Below, one piece after another: positions 33,425-45,813 of a stretch of 64,000 bases of DNA (position 1 is its first letter; each line of letters opens with the position of its first letter). This DNA is from Prionace glauca. Lineage: Eukaryota > Chordata > Chondrichthyes > Carcharhiniformes > Carcharhinidae. Under the pieces are notes generated by a model. It searched no databases and was not told the DNA's origin. It was given only the letters and a program-made list of their open reading frames with translations. The translations under genes were made by a program, and so were the position numbers. The stretch spans positions 19,757,723-19,821,722 of the forward strand of contig CM075758.1 in assembly GCA_037974335.1 (NCBI GenBank). Direction: 5' to 3'.

Positions 33425-33813
33425 AGAGATATAGAGATGTAGAACATTACAGCACAAACAGGCCCTTCGGCCCTCGAGTTGCGCCGATCACATCAACCCC
33501 ACCAATCTATAGACCTATCTATAACCCCCAATCCCATTAAACCCCATATACTCATCCAGAAGTCTTTTAAAAGACCCCAGCGAGTTCGCCTCCACCACCG
33601 ATGACGGCAGCCGATTCCAATCACTCACCACCCTCTGAGTGAAAAACTTACCCCTAACATCACCTCTGTACTTCCCTCCCCAGCACCTTAAATCTGTGTC
33701 CTGTCGTAGCGACCATTTCAACCCGGGGAAATAGCCTCTGAGAGTCCACCCTATCTATTCCTCTCAACATTTTATAAACCTCTATCAGGTCGCCTCTCAA
33801 CCTTCGCCTCTCT
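33425..33813 (-). mobile_element. CR1-A LINE 3' fragment next to RSS (module 4)
   Basis: Same insertion as at 13645; here the left AGGTT reads ACGTT. Confidence 0.9.
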
Positions 33814-36293
33814 AGGTTGATAAAACCGCCTGCTCCGGATTCATTCGCAAGACGCGAGGTGGCAGCAATGGATTGAGATCAATGCCAAACAACGCGAGTG
33901 CTGGAGTCTGAAACAGAAACTAGACAATGCTGGAAAATTTCCCAAGTGGATCAGTTCCACTTTCCCGCTTTCTCCCCCTAACCCTTAATTCCCCTTGTCT
34001 ATCAGAAACCTATCTACCCGTGACTTAAATATATTTAGCGAGGTAGCCTCCACCACTTCAACGGGCAGAGAATCCCAAAGATTCACCACCCTTTGAGTCA
34101 AGACATTCTCTCTTCCACTTTCTTCCGGGTAGAAAAATATACAAAAGTCTGAAGTCACGTCCCAACCCACTCAAGAACAGCTTCTTTCCAGCAGCCCCCA
34201 GACCATTGAATATCCCTATCTGATATTAAACTATTGATCTTTCTCTGCACCATAGCTATGGCTGCAACAGTACATTATGCACTCCTGTCCTTTTCTACGA
34301 AGGAAATGCTTTGTCTGTGTAGCGCAAGAAACAATACTTTTCACTGTTTACTCATACTTGTGACAAGAATAAATCATATCAAATCAAACCATCATCAGAT
34401 GGGGCGGCACGGGAGCACAGTGGGTTGGCTTCACAACGCCAAGGACCTGGGTTCGATTCCCGGCTCGGGTCACTGTCTGTGTGGAGTTTGCACATTCTCC
34501 TCGTGTCTGCGTGGGTTTCCACCGGGTGCTCCAGTTTCCTCCCACAGTCCAAAGAAGTACAGTTGAGGTGGTTTGGCCATGGTAAATTGCCCCGTAAGTG
34601 TTCTGGGATTCGTAGGTTTGACGGATTGGTCGGTAAAATATATTGGGATGTGGGTGTAGGTCCTGGGTGGGATTTATCATGGGGGGATAAAAAAGAATAA
34701 TTCGGTTCTATCGATCCAGAAAATGAGGGATTAAAGTGAGCAAGCAAATGGGGGCAGAGATGTACATAGAACACAGAACACTACAGCACAAACAGGCCCA
34801 CAAGTTGCACCGATCATATCCATACCTCCCAGGCCATAGGACCTTCTATAACTCCCAACCCTATTAAGTCCCATATATTCATCCAGGAGTCTCTTAAAAG
34901 ACCCCAGCGAGTTCGCCTCCACCACCACCGACGGCAGCTGATTCCAGTCACTCAGCACCCTCTGAGTGAAAAACTTACCCCTGACATCTCCTCTGTACTT
35001 GCCCCCCAGCACCTTAAACCCTGTGTCCCTCTCGTAGCGACCATTTCAGCCGTGGGAAATAACCTCCGAGAGTCCACCCTATCTATTCCTCTCAACATTT
35101 TATAAACATCTATTAGGTCGCCTCTCAACTTTCGTCTCTCCAGGGAAAAGAGTCCCAGCTCCCTCAACCTATCCTCATGTAGAGGAAGAGGGAAAAGAAA
35201 TCAAAGAAAGAAAGATCTGGCGGAGTTAACTGGAGTAGTGGGAGTTCTCCTGGTGATAAAATCTTCCGCATTTCACTTATTCTATTTATCCCCTGACACC
35301 CCGGGAAATCTCTCTCTGATTCCTCTGCAGGACCCGCGACTGGGGGTGTTGTCATAAGAACATAAGAACATAAGAAATAGGAGCAGGAGTAGGCCATCTG
35401 GCCCTTCGAGCCTGCCTCGCCATTCAATAAGATCATGGCTGATCTGTCGTGGCTCAGTTCCACCTTCCCGCCTTCTCCCCATAACCCTTAATCCCTTCTC
35501 TTATCAAAAACCCATCAACCCGCTTCTTAAAAATATTTAGCGAGGCAGCCTCCACCACTTCAACTGGCAGAGAATTCCAGAGATTCACCACCCTTTGAGT
35601 GAAGAAGTTCCTCCTCAAATCTGTTCTAAACCGCCTCCCCTTTATCTTGAGGCTGTGCCCCCTAGTACTACTGTCTTTTTTGAACGGGAAGAGTTTCAGA
35701 TGTTTTACAATGGGTCTTAAATAGGTGGTAAAGTTATTTTACAGGCGGTTCACATTGAGAAAAAAATGTTGCTCTCCTTCACAATTTGCACTGGTTCAGT
35801 GCAGCTGAGAAACATGTATCTTATTCCGCTAATATGACCCGTTCAGGCAGTGTATTACAGACCGCAGTGTGTTGCTGCAGGAAATAAGAGAACATTTCCC
35901 CCCATCACCACCCCCCCCCCCCCCCACCCCCCGGGTGCCAGCTGGGCCTTTTTGCTAAGTATTTCCAACTATCATCTATCTGTGAACATTTTTTTTATAA
36001 CAAGACGCCGCCAGACCAACTGACAGTCTTTATCTCCCCCACACAATACCTTCTGGAAGTCAATCTCTTGTCATGAGTTATTCCCACCCAATTGGGTGAG
36101 GGGGGGAGGGGGCGAGATTTGAACCTATTGGTCAGAAAAGTTCTCGGCTGGAGGGCAAGTTTCTCAGGAAGTGACGCCCCACACAGTCACGGCAATGAAA
36201 CGTCATCAGATGCAGTCGAGGAAGCTTCCTCCAGACGCAGTGTTGGACCGCACTCTGCTCACTCAGGCAGCGAAGCAACCCACAGACAGGGTC

Positions 36294-37181
36294 ATGTTGC
36301 CGGCAGCCTGCTATTTCATGCCGTTGGCTGCATTTCTCCCGGGTGAGTGAGTGAGTGAGGTCCCAACTTCAGAGTTCAGCCGCCACTGAATCTGTGGCAG
36401 TTCCCCCTCCCTGAGGCGCCCATCCCTTTGGGACCAGTCTCCTTCCCCAGCAGCAGCGGCGGCGGCGGCCCCTCACACTCAATCCTGATGTCTGTGTCTG
36501 GCTGTGTGAAGGGGGGAGGGCCCGTGGCTTGGAACTCATGTTAAAACAGACCAAGCCTTTCAGGCGCGCGGGAATGATTTGGGAACCCGATATGGAGAAG
36601 GACAGAATATTAAGATGTTTAAAATTTTAAAAAATCCCCTGTGGATCAGTTATCATTGGGCTGTTGTCTGAGACAAGGGACTGACCACAGACTGGAAAGG
36701 GTGTCTGTTGCTTTTCTCAGTGAGAATCGTTGTATTATTACAATATTATTTCATTAGTTGGGAAATATATTAGGATGAGGGGAGATGGTGAAAGGTGTTA
36801 TGTGTCCATGTTAAATGTCCTGGTTCCAACACATTATTTTTAATTAAATTTCAGTTGGAATTTATTATATGTTGAATTTATCAGGAATTCTCGCCTCTTA
36901 CGTGGATCAGTCGCCGCCTTTCGTCTCAGTGGCATCAGGAGAGTCGACAACACTCAGATGCACGCTGACAAATACTAATTACAACAACATGTAATGGTAC
37001 AGGCAACAGCGAGGCCGGGCAATGGAAGCTCTGTTCTACTCTGCTGGAGCTGCAGCTGATGTTAAAAGTTACACATCCGAGTCTATGGAGGCCGAGAGGC
37101 CCAGCCAAACCTCCTTCACCCTGAACATCACCGCCGTCGCCCCATCTTACGCCGCTGTCTACTTCTGCGCTTGTAGTGTGG
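36294..37181 (+). pseudogene. TCR V1 segment, copy F, one in-frame stop
   Basis: Leader exon 36294-36342, V exon 36885-37181. TAC (Tyr before the invariant Trp) has become TAA at 36992-36994, inside the variable CDR1 window (NTNYNNM-stop-W). The rest is as in the open copies; FR1 reads VASGES and CDR2 FYS. Splice sites and RSS are retained, so it may still rearrange unproductively. Confidence 0.88.
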
Positions 37182-37220
37182 CACAGCGTTTGAGAAAGCG
37201 GGTGGACAGCGACACAAACC
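37182..37220 (+). other. 23-RSS of copy F, nonamer variant
   Basis: CACAGCG, spacer 37189-37211 (23 bp), nonamer ACACAAACC (one change from the other copies). Confidence 0.9.
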
Positions 37221-37228
37221 TCCAGGTT

Positions 37229-37616
37229 AGAGATATAGAGATGTAGAACATTACAGCACAAACAGGCCCTTCGGCCCTCGAGTTGCGCCGATCACATCAA
37301 CCCCACCAATCTATAGACCTATCTATAACCCCCAATCCCATTAAACCCCATATACTCATCCAGAAGTCTTTTAAAAGACCCCAGCGAGTTCGCCTCCACC
37401 ACCGATGACGGCAGCCGATTCCATTCACTTACCACCCTCTGATTGAAAAACTTACCCCTAACATCACCTCTGTACTTCCCTCCCCGCACCTTAAATCTGT
37501 GTCCTCTCGTAGCGACCATTTCAACCCGGGGAAATAGCCTCTGAGAGTCCACCCTATCTATTCCTCTCAACATTTTATAAACCTCTATCAGGTCGCCTCT
37601 CAACCTTCGCCTCTCT
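37229..37616 (-). mobile_element. CR1-A LINE 3' fragment next to RSS (module 5)
   Basis: Same insertion as at 13645, with AGGTT at both edges. Confidence 0.9.
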
Positions 37617-39986
37617 AGGTTGATAAAACCGCCTGCTCCGGATTCATTCGCAAGACGCGAGGTGGCAGCAATGGATTGAGATCAATGCCAAACAACGCGA
37701 GTGCTGGAATCTGAAACAGAAACTAGACAATGCTGGAAAATTTCCCAAGTGGATCAGTTCCACTTTCCCGCGTTCTCCCCCTAACCCTTAATTCCCCTTG
37801 TCTGTCAGAAACCTATCTACCCGTGACATAACTCTATTTAGCGAGGTAGCCTCCACAACTTCAACGGGCAGAGAATCCCAAAGATTCACCACCCTTTGAG
37901 TCAAGACATTCTCTCTTCCACTTTCTTCCGGATAGAAAAATATACAAAAGTCTGAAGTCACGTCCCAACCCACTCAAGAACAGCTTCTTTCCAGCTGCCC
38001 CCAGACCATTGAATATCCCTAACTGATATTAAACTATTGATCTTTCTCTGCACCATAGCTATGGCTGCAACAGTACATTATGCACTCCTGTCCTTCTCTA
38101 CGAAGGAGATGCTTTGTCTGTGTAGCGCAAGAAACAATACTTTTCACTGTGTACTCATACTTGTGACAAGAATAAATCATATCAAATCAAACCATAATCA
38201 GATGGGGCGGCACGGGAGCACAGTGGGTTGGCTTCACAACGCCAAGGACCTGGGTTCGATTCCCTGCTCGGGTCACTGTCTGTGTGGAGTTTGCACATTC
38301 TCCTCGTGTCTGCGTGGGTTTCCACCGGGTGCTCCAGTTTCCTCCCACAGTCCAAAGATGTACAGTTGAGGTGGTTTGGCCATGGTAAATTGCCCCTTAA
38401 GTGTTCTGGGATTCGTAGGTTTGACGGATTGGTCGGTAAAATATATTGGGATGTGGATGTAGGACCTGGATGGGATTGTGGTCCGTGGTTTATCATGGGG
38501 GAGAAAAAAGAATAATTCGTTTCTATCCATCCAGAAAATGAGGGATTAAAGAGAGCAAGCAAATGGGGACAGACATGCACATAGAACATAGAAGATAGAA
38601 CACTACAGCACAAACAGGCCCTTTGGCCCACAAGTTGCACCGATCATATCCATACCTCCCAGGCCATAGGACCATCCATAACTCCCAACACTATTAAGTC
38701 CCATGTACTCATCCAGGAGTCTCTTAAAAGGCCCCAGCGAGTTCGCCTCCACCACCACCGACGGCAGCTGATACCACTCACTCAGCACCCTCTGAGTGAA
38801 AAACCTACCCCTAACATCTCCTCTGTACTTGCCCCCCAGCACCTTAAACCCTGTGTCTCTCTCGTAGCGACCATTTCAGCCCTGGGAAATAACCTCCGAG
38901 AATCCACCCTATCTATTCCTCTCAACATCTTATAAACCTCTATCAGGTCGCCTCTCAACCTTCGTCTCTCCAGGGAAAAGAGTCCCAGATCCCTCAACCT
39001 ATCCTCATGTAGAGGAAGAGGGAAAAGAAATCAAAGAATGAATGATCTGGCGGAGTTAACTGGAGTAGTGGGAGTTCTCCTGTTGATAAAATCTTCCGCA
39101 TTTCACTTATTCTATTTATCCCCTGACACCCCGGGAAATCTCTCTCTGATTCCTCTGCAGGACCCGCGACTGGGGGTGTTGTCATAAGAACATAAGAACA
39201 TAAGAAATAGGAGCAGGAGTAGGCCATCTAGCCCTTCGAGGCTGCCCCGCCATTCAATAAGATCATGGCTGATCTGTCGTGGCTGAGTTCCACTTTCCCG
39301 CTCTCTCCCCATAACCCTTAATCCCTTCTCTTATCAAAAACCCTTCAACCCGCGTCTTAAAAATATTTAGCGAGGCAGCCTCCACCACTTCAACGGGCAG
39401 AGAATTCCAGAGATTCACCACCCTTTGAGTGAAGAAGTTCCTCCTCAAATCTGTTCTAAACCGCCTCCCCTTTATCTTGAGTCTGTGCCCCCTAGTCGTA
39501 CTCTCTTTTTTGAACAGTAAGAGTTTCAGATGTTTTACAATGGGTCTTAAATAGGTGGCAAAGTTATTTTACAGGCTGTTCACATTGAGAAAAAAATGAT
39601 GCTCTCCTTCACAAGTTGCACTGGTTCAGTGCAGCTGAGAAACATGTATCTTATTCCGCTAATATGACCCGTTCAGGCAGTGTATTACAGACCGCAGTGT
39701 GTTGCTGCAGGAAATAAGAGAACATTTCCCCCCATCACCCCCCCCCCCCCCACACCCGGGTGCCAGCTGGGCTTTTTTGCTAATTATTTCCAACTATCAT
39801 CTATCTGTGAACATTTTTTTATAACAAGACGCCGCCAGACCAACTGACAGTCTTTATCTCCCCCACACAATACCATCTGGAAGTCAATCTCTTGTCATGA
39901 GTTATTCCCACCCAGTGGGGTGAGGGGGGGGGGCGCGATTTGAACCTATTGGTCAGAAAAGGTCTCGGCTGGAGGGCAAGTTTCAT

Positions 39987-40001
39987 AGGAAGTGACGTCA
40001 C
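39987..40001 (+). promoter_or_regulatory. ETS/CRE composite (TRBV decamer) upstream of V1 copy G
   Basis: AGGAAGTGACGTCAC about 115 bp before the leader ATG. AGTGACGTCA (39991-40000) is an exact match to the TRBV promoter decamer AGTGAYRTCA, a CREB/ATF site, overlapped by an ETS core GGAA. The other V1 copies have AGTGACGCCC, or AGTGACGTCC in copy I (49525) and AGTGACGCCA in copy K. Function is inferred from the motif. Confidence 0.65.
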
Positions 40002-40114
40002 ACACAGTCACGGCAATGAAACGTCATCAGATGCAGTCGAGGAAGCTTCCTCCAGACGCAGTGTTGGACCGCACTCTGCTCACTCAGGCAGCAAAGCAAC
40101 CCACAGACAGGGTC

Positions 40115-40999
40115 ATGTTGCCGGCAGCCTGCTATTTCATGCCGTTGGCTGCATTTCTCCCGGGTGAGTGAGTGAGTGAGGTCCCAACTTGAGAGTTCAG
40201 CCCCCACTGAGTCTGTGGCAGTTCCCCCTCCCTGAGGCGCCCATCCCTTTGGGACCAGTCTCCTTCCCCAGCAGCGGCGGCGGCGGCCCCTCACATTCAA
40301 TCCTGATGTCTGTGTCTGGCTGTGTGAAGGGGGGAGGGCCCGTGGCTTGGAACTCATGTTAAAACAGACCAAGCCTTTCAGGCGCGCGGGAATGATTTGG
40401 GAACCCGATATGGAGAAGGACAGAATATTAAGATGTTTAAAATTTAAACAAATCCCCTGTGGATCAGTTATCATTGGGCTGTTGTCTGAGACAAGGGACT
40501 GACCACAGACTGGAAAGGGTGTCTCTTGCTTTTCTCAGTGAGAAACGTTGTATTATTACAATATTATTTCATTAGATGGGAAATATATTAGGATGAGGGG
40601 AGATGGTGACAGGTGTTATGTGTCCATGTTAAATGTCCTGGTTCCAACACATTATTTTTAATTAAATTTCAATTGGAATTTATTATGTGTTGAATTTATC
40701 AGGAATCCTCGCCTCTTACGTGGATCAGTCGCCGCCTTTCGTCTCAGTGGCAACAGGAGACTCGACAACACTCAGATGCACGCTGACAAATACTGGTTAC
40801 AACCAGATGTACTGGTACAGGCAACAGCGAGGCCGGGCAATGGAAGCTCTGTTCTACTCTGCTGGAGCTGCAGCTGATGTTAAAAGTTACACATTCGAGT
40901 CTTTGGAGGCCGAGAGGCCCAGCCAAACCTCCTTCACTCTGAACATCACCGCCGTCGCCCCATCTTACGCCGCTGTCTACTTCTGCGCTTGTAGTGTGG
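40115..40999 (+). CDS. TCR V1 segment, copy G, open, best promoter match
   Basis: Leader exon 40115-40163, GTGAGT donor; V exon 40713-40999. CDR1 NTGYNQMYW, CDR2 FYS; own changes SYTFESLEAE where the other copies read SYTSESMEAE. No stop. It is the one copy with a perfect promoter decamer and is probably functional. Confidence 0.88.
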
Positions 41000-41038
41000 C
41001 ACAGCGTTTGAGAAAGCGGGTGGACAGCGACAAAAACC
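41000..41038 (+). other. 23-RSS of copy G
   Basis: CACAGCG, spacer 41007-41029 (23 bp), ACAAAAACC. Confidence 0.92.
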
Positions 41039-41046
41039 TCCAGGTT

Positions 41047-41434
41047 AGAGGTATAGAGATGTAGAACATTACAGCACAAACAGGCCCTTCGGCCCTCGAG
41101 TTGCGCCGATCACATCAACCCCACCAATCTATAGACCTATCTATAACCCCCAATCCCATTAAACCCAATATACTCATCCAGAAGTCTTTTAAAAGACCCC
41201 AGCGAGTTCGCCTCCACCACCGATGACGGCAGCCGGTTCCATTCACTCACCACCCTCTGAGTGAAAAACTTACCCCTAACATCACCTCTGTACTTCCCTC
41301 CCCGCACCTTAAATCTGTGTCCTCTCGTAGCGACCATTTCAACCCGGGGAAATAGCCTCTGAGAGTCCACCCTATCTATTCCTCTCAACATTTTATAAAC
41401 CTCTATCAGGTCGCCTCTCAACCTTCGCCTCTCT
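41047..41434 (-). mobile_element. CR1-A LINE 3' fragment next to RSS (module 6)
   Basis: Same insertion as at 13645, with AGGTT at both edges. Confidence 0.9.
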
Positions 41435-42475
41435 AGGTTGATAAAACCGCCTGCTCCGGATTCATTCGCAAGCCGCGAGGTGGCAGCAATGGATTGAGAT
41501 CAATGCCAAACACCGCGAGTGCTGGAATCTGAAACAGAAACTAGAAAATGCTGAAAGATTTCCCAAGTGGATCAGTTCCACTTTCCCGCGTTCTCCCCCT
41601 AACCCTTAATTCCCCTTGTCTGTCAGAAAACTATCTACCCGTGACATAAATATATTTAGCGAGGTAGCCTCCACAACTTCAACGGGCAGAGAATCCCAAA
41701 GATTCACCACCCTTTGAGTCAAGACATTCTCTCTTCCACTTTCTTCCGGATAGAAAAATATACAAAAGTCTGAAGTCACGTCCCAACCCACTCAAGAACT
41801 GCTTCTTTCCAGCTGCCCCCAGACCATTGAATATCCCTATCTGATATTAAACTGACCTTTCTCTGCACCATAGCTATGGCTGCAACAGTACATTATGCAC
41901 TCCTGTCCTTCTCTACGAAGGAAATGCTTTGTCTGTGTAGCGCAAGAAACAATACTTTTCACTGTGTACTCATACTTGTAACAAGAATAAATCATATCAA
42001 ATCAAACCATCATCAGATGGGGCGGCACGGGAGCACAGTGGGTTGGTTTCACAACGCCAAGGACCTGGGCTCGATTCCCTGCTCGGGTCACTGTCTGTGT
42101 GGAGTTTACACATTCTCCTCATGTGTGCGTGGGTTCCCACCGGGTGCTCCAGTTTCCTCCCACAGTCCAAAGAAGTACAGTTGAGGTGGTTTGGCCTTGG
42201 TAAATTGCCCCTTAAGTGTTCTGGGATTCGTAGGTTTGACGGATTGGTCGGTAAAATATATTGGGATGTGGGTGTATGACCTGGGTGGGATTGTGGTCAG
42301 TGCAACAGGTTTATCATGGGGGGATAAAAAAGAATAATTCGGTTCTATCGATCCAGAAAATGAGGGATTAAAGTGAGCAAGCAAACGGGGACAGACATGT
42401 ACATAGAACATAGAACATAGAACACTACAGCACAAACAGGCCCTTTGGCCCACAAGTTCCACCGATCATATCCAT

Positions 42476-42812
42476 GGGGCGGCACGGTAGCACAGTGGTT
42501 AGCACTGCTGCTTCACAGCTCCAGGGTCCTGGGTTCGATTCCCGGCTCGGGTCACTGCCTGTGTGGAGTTTGCACATTCTCCTCGTGTCTGCGTGGGTTT
42601 TCTCCGGGTTCTCCGGTTTCCTCCCACAGTCCAAAGATGTGCGGGTTAGGTTCATTGGCTATGCTAAAATTGCCCCTTGGTGTCCTGGGATGTGTAGGTT
42701 AGAGGGATTAGCAGGTAAATGTTGAGGGATATGTGGATAGGGTCTGGGTGGGATTGTGTTCGGTACAGACTCGATGGGCCGAAGGGCCTGTTTCTGCACT
42801 GTAGGGTTCTAA
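42476..42812 (+). mobile_element. V-SINE, full length, inside CR1-A' of module 6
   Basis: Same site as at 15074 and 30696. A box, B box, V-domain and tail are all readable. Confidence 0.92.
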
Positions 42813-43117
42813 ACGTCCCAGGCCATAGGACCATCTATAACTCCCAACCCTATTAAGTCCCATGTACTCATCCAGGAGTCTCTTAAAAGGCCCCAGCGAG
42901 TTCGCCTCCACCACCACCGACGGCAGCTGATTCCACTCACTCAGCACCGTCTGAGTGAAAAGCTTACCCCTAACATCACATCTGTACTTGCTCCCCAGCA
43001 CCTTATCAAAAACCCTTTGAGTGAAGAAGTTCCTCCTCAAATCTGTTCTAAACCGCCTCCCCTTTATCTTGAGGCTGTGCCCCCTAGTCCTACTATCTTT
43101 TTTGAACGGGAAGAGTT

Positions 43118-45215
43118 TCAGATGTTTTACAATGGGTTTAAATAGGTGGCAAAGTTATTTTACAGGCGGTTCACGTTGAGAAAAAAATGATCCTCTCCTT
43201 CATAAGTTGCACTGGTTCAGTGCAGCTGAGAAACATGTATCTTATTCCGCTAATATGACCCGTTCAGGCAGTGTATTACAGACCGCAGTGTGTTGCTGCA
43301 GGAAATAAGAGAACATTTCCCCCCATCACCACCCCCCGGGTGCCAGCTGGGCTTTTTTGCTAAGTATTTCCAACTATCATCTATCTGTGAACATTCATTT
43401 ATAACAGAAACTAGACAATGCTGAAAAATTTCCCAAGTGGATCAGTTCCACTTTCCCGCTTTCTCCCCCTAACCCTTAATTCCCCTTGTCTATCAGAAAC
43501 CTATCTACCCGTGACTTAAATATATTTAGCGAGGTAGCCCCCACCACTTCAACGGGCAGAGAATCCCAAAGATTCACCACCCTTTGAGTCAAGACATTCT
43601 CTCTTCCACTTTCTTCCGGATAGAAAAATATACAAAAGTCTGAAGTCACGTCCCAACCCACTCAAGAACAGCCTCTTTCCAGCTGCCCCCAGACCATTGA
43701 ATATCCCTATCTGATATTAAACTATTGATCTTTCTCTGCACCATAGCTATGGCTGCAACAGTACATTATGCACTCCTGTCCTTCTCTGCGAAGGAAATGC
43801 TTTGCCTGTGTAGCGCAAGAAACAATACTTTTCACTGTGTACTCATACTTGTGACAAGAATAAATCATATCAAATCAAACCATCATCAGATGGGGCGGCA
43901 CGGGAGCACAGTGGGTTGGCTTCACAACGCCAAGGACCTGGGCTCGATTCCCTGCTCGGGTCACTGTCTGCGTGGAGTTTGCACATTCTCCTCGTGTCTG
44001 CGTGGGTTTCCACCGGGTGCTCCAGTTTCCTCCCACAGTCCAAAGATGTACAGTTGAGGTGGTTTGGCCTTGGTAAATTGCCCCTTAATTGTTCTGGGAT
44101 TCGTAGGTTTGACGGATTGGTCGGTAAAATATATTGGGATGTGGATGTAGGACCTGGATGGGATTGTGGTCAGTGGTTTATCATGGGGGATAAAATAGAA
44201 TAATTCGGTTCTATCGATCCAGAAAATGAGGGATTAAAGTGAGCAAGCAAATGGGGGCAGACATGTACATAGAACACAGAACACAGAACACTACAGCACA
44301 AACAGGCCCTTTGGCCCACAAGTTGCACCGATCATATCCATACCTCCCAGGCCATAGGACCATCCATAACTCCCAACCCTATTAAGTCCCATGTACTCAT
44401 CCAGGAGTCTCTTAAAAGACCCCAGCGAGTTCGCCTCCACCACCACCGACGGCAGCCGATTCCACTCACTCACCACCCTCTGAGTGAAAAACGTACCCCC
44501 AACATCTCCTCTGTACTTGCCCCCCAGCACCTTTAACCCTGTGTCCCTCTCGTAGCGACCATTTCAGCCGTGGGAAATAACCTCCGAGAATCCACCCTAT
44601 CTATTCCTCTCAACATCTTATAAACCTCTATCAGGTCGCCTCTCAACTTTCGTCTCTCCAGGGAGAAGAGACCGAGCTCCCTCAACCTGTCCTCATGTAG
44701 AGGAAGAGGGAAAAGAAATCAAAGAAAGAAAGATCTGGCGGAGTTAACTGGAGTAGTGGGAGTTCTCCTGGTGATAAAATCTTCCGCATTTCACTCATTC
44801 TATTTATTCCCTGAAACCCCGGGAAATCTCTCTCTGATTCCTCTGCAGGACCCGCGACTGGGGGTGTTGTCATAAGAACATAAGAACATAAGAAATAGGA
44901 GCAGGAGTAGGCCATCTGGCCCTTCGAGCCTGCCCCGCCATTCAATAAGATCATGGCTGATCTGTCGTGACTCAGTTCCACCTTCCGGCCCTCTCCCCAT
45001 AACCCTTTATCCCTTCTCTTATCAAAAACCCTTCAACCCGCTTCTTAAAAATATTTAGCGAGGCTGCCTCCACCACTTCAACGGGCAGAGAATTCCAGAG
45101 ATTCACCACCTTTTGAGTGAAGAAGTTCCCCCTCAAATCTGTTCTAAAACGCCCCCCCCCCTTTATTTTGAGGCTGTGCCCCTTAGTCCTACTGTCTTTT
45201 ATGAACGGGAAGAGA
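43118..45215 (+). repeat. V module 6' that has lost its V1 gene
   Basis: Begins like every module (V1 upstream sequence 43118-43404, as far as GTGAACATTCATTTATAACA) and then jumps to the repeat downstream of V1 (GAAACTAGACAATGCTG at about 43405). Promoter, leader, V exon, RSS and CR1-A are deleted. Remaining: CR1-C 43440-43620, L2-like 43621-43876, V-SINE 43890-44180, CR1-A' 44268-44700, orphan block 44701-44873, CR1-C 44874-45215. Confidence 0.88.
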
Positions 45216-45813
45216 TTCAGATGTTTTACAACGGGTCTTAAATAGGTGGCAAAGTTATTTTAGAGGCTGTTCACATTGAGAAAAAAATGTTGCTCTCCTT
45301 CACAAGTTGCACTGGTTCAGTGCAGCTGAGAAACATGTATCTTATTCCGCTAACATGACCCGTTCAGGCAGTGTATTACAGACCGCAGTGTGTTGCTGCA
45401 GGAAATAAGAGAACATTTCCCCCCCGATCACCCCCCCCCCCCACCCACCCCCCGGGTGCCAGCTGGGCTTTTTTGCTAAGTATTTCCAACTATCATCTAT
45501 CTGTGAACATTTTTTTATAACAAGACGCCGCCAGACCAACTGACAGTCTTTATCTCCCCCACACAGTACCTTCTGGAAGTGAATCTCTTGTCGTGAGTTA
45601 TTCCCACCCAGTGGGGTGAGGGGGATGGGGGGCGCGATTTGACCCTATTGGTCAGAAAAGTTCTCGGCTGGAGGGCAAGTTTCTCAGGAAGTGACGCCCC
45701 ACACAGTCACGGCAATGAAACGTCATCAGATGCAGTCGAGGAAGCTTCCTCCAGACGCAGTGTTGGACCGCACTCTGCTCACTCAGGCAGCGAAGCAACC
45801 CACAGACAGGGTC

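Larger units (their letters stand above)
31905..35695 (+). repeat. V module 4 (V1 copy E), standard 3.8 kb
   Basis: Order: V1 unit (32498-33377); CR1-A 33425-33813 (-); CR1-C 33950-34130 (-); L2-like 34131-34385 (+); decayed V-SINE 34401-34675 (+); CR1-A' 34766-35180 (-), no inserted SINE; orphan block 35181-35353; CR1-C 35354-35695 (-). A useful reference module without later insertions. Confidence 0.9.
35696..39525 (+). repeat. V module 5 (V1 copy F), standard 3.8 kb
   Basis: Order: V1 unit (36294-37181); CR1-A 37229-37616 (-); CR1-C 37753-37933 (-); L2-like 37934-38190 (+); decayed V-SINE 38202-38490 (+); CR1-A' 38581-39010 (-); orphan block 39011-39183; CR1-C 39184-39525 (-). Confidence 0.9.
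39526..43117 (+). repeat. V module 6 (V1 copy G), right end shortened
   Basis: Order: V1 unit (40115-40999); CR1-A 41047-41434 (-); CR1-C 41571-41751 (-); L2-like 41752-42005 (+); decayed V-SINE 42018-42308 (+); CR1-A' 42402-42475 and 42813-43003 (-) split by SINE 42476-42812; then CR1-A' is joined directly to the inner part of CR1-C (43004-43117), so the orphan block and both facing LINE ends are deleted. Confidence 0.87.
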
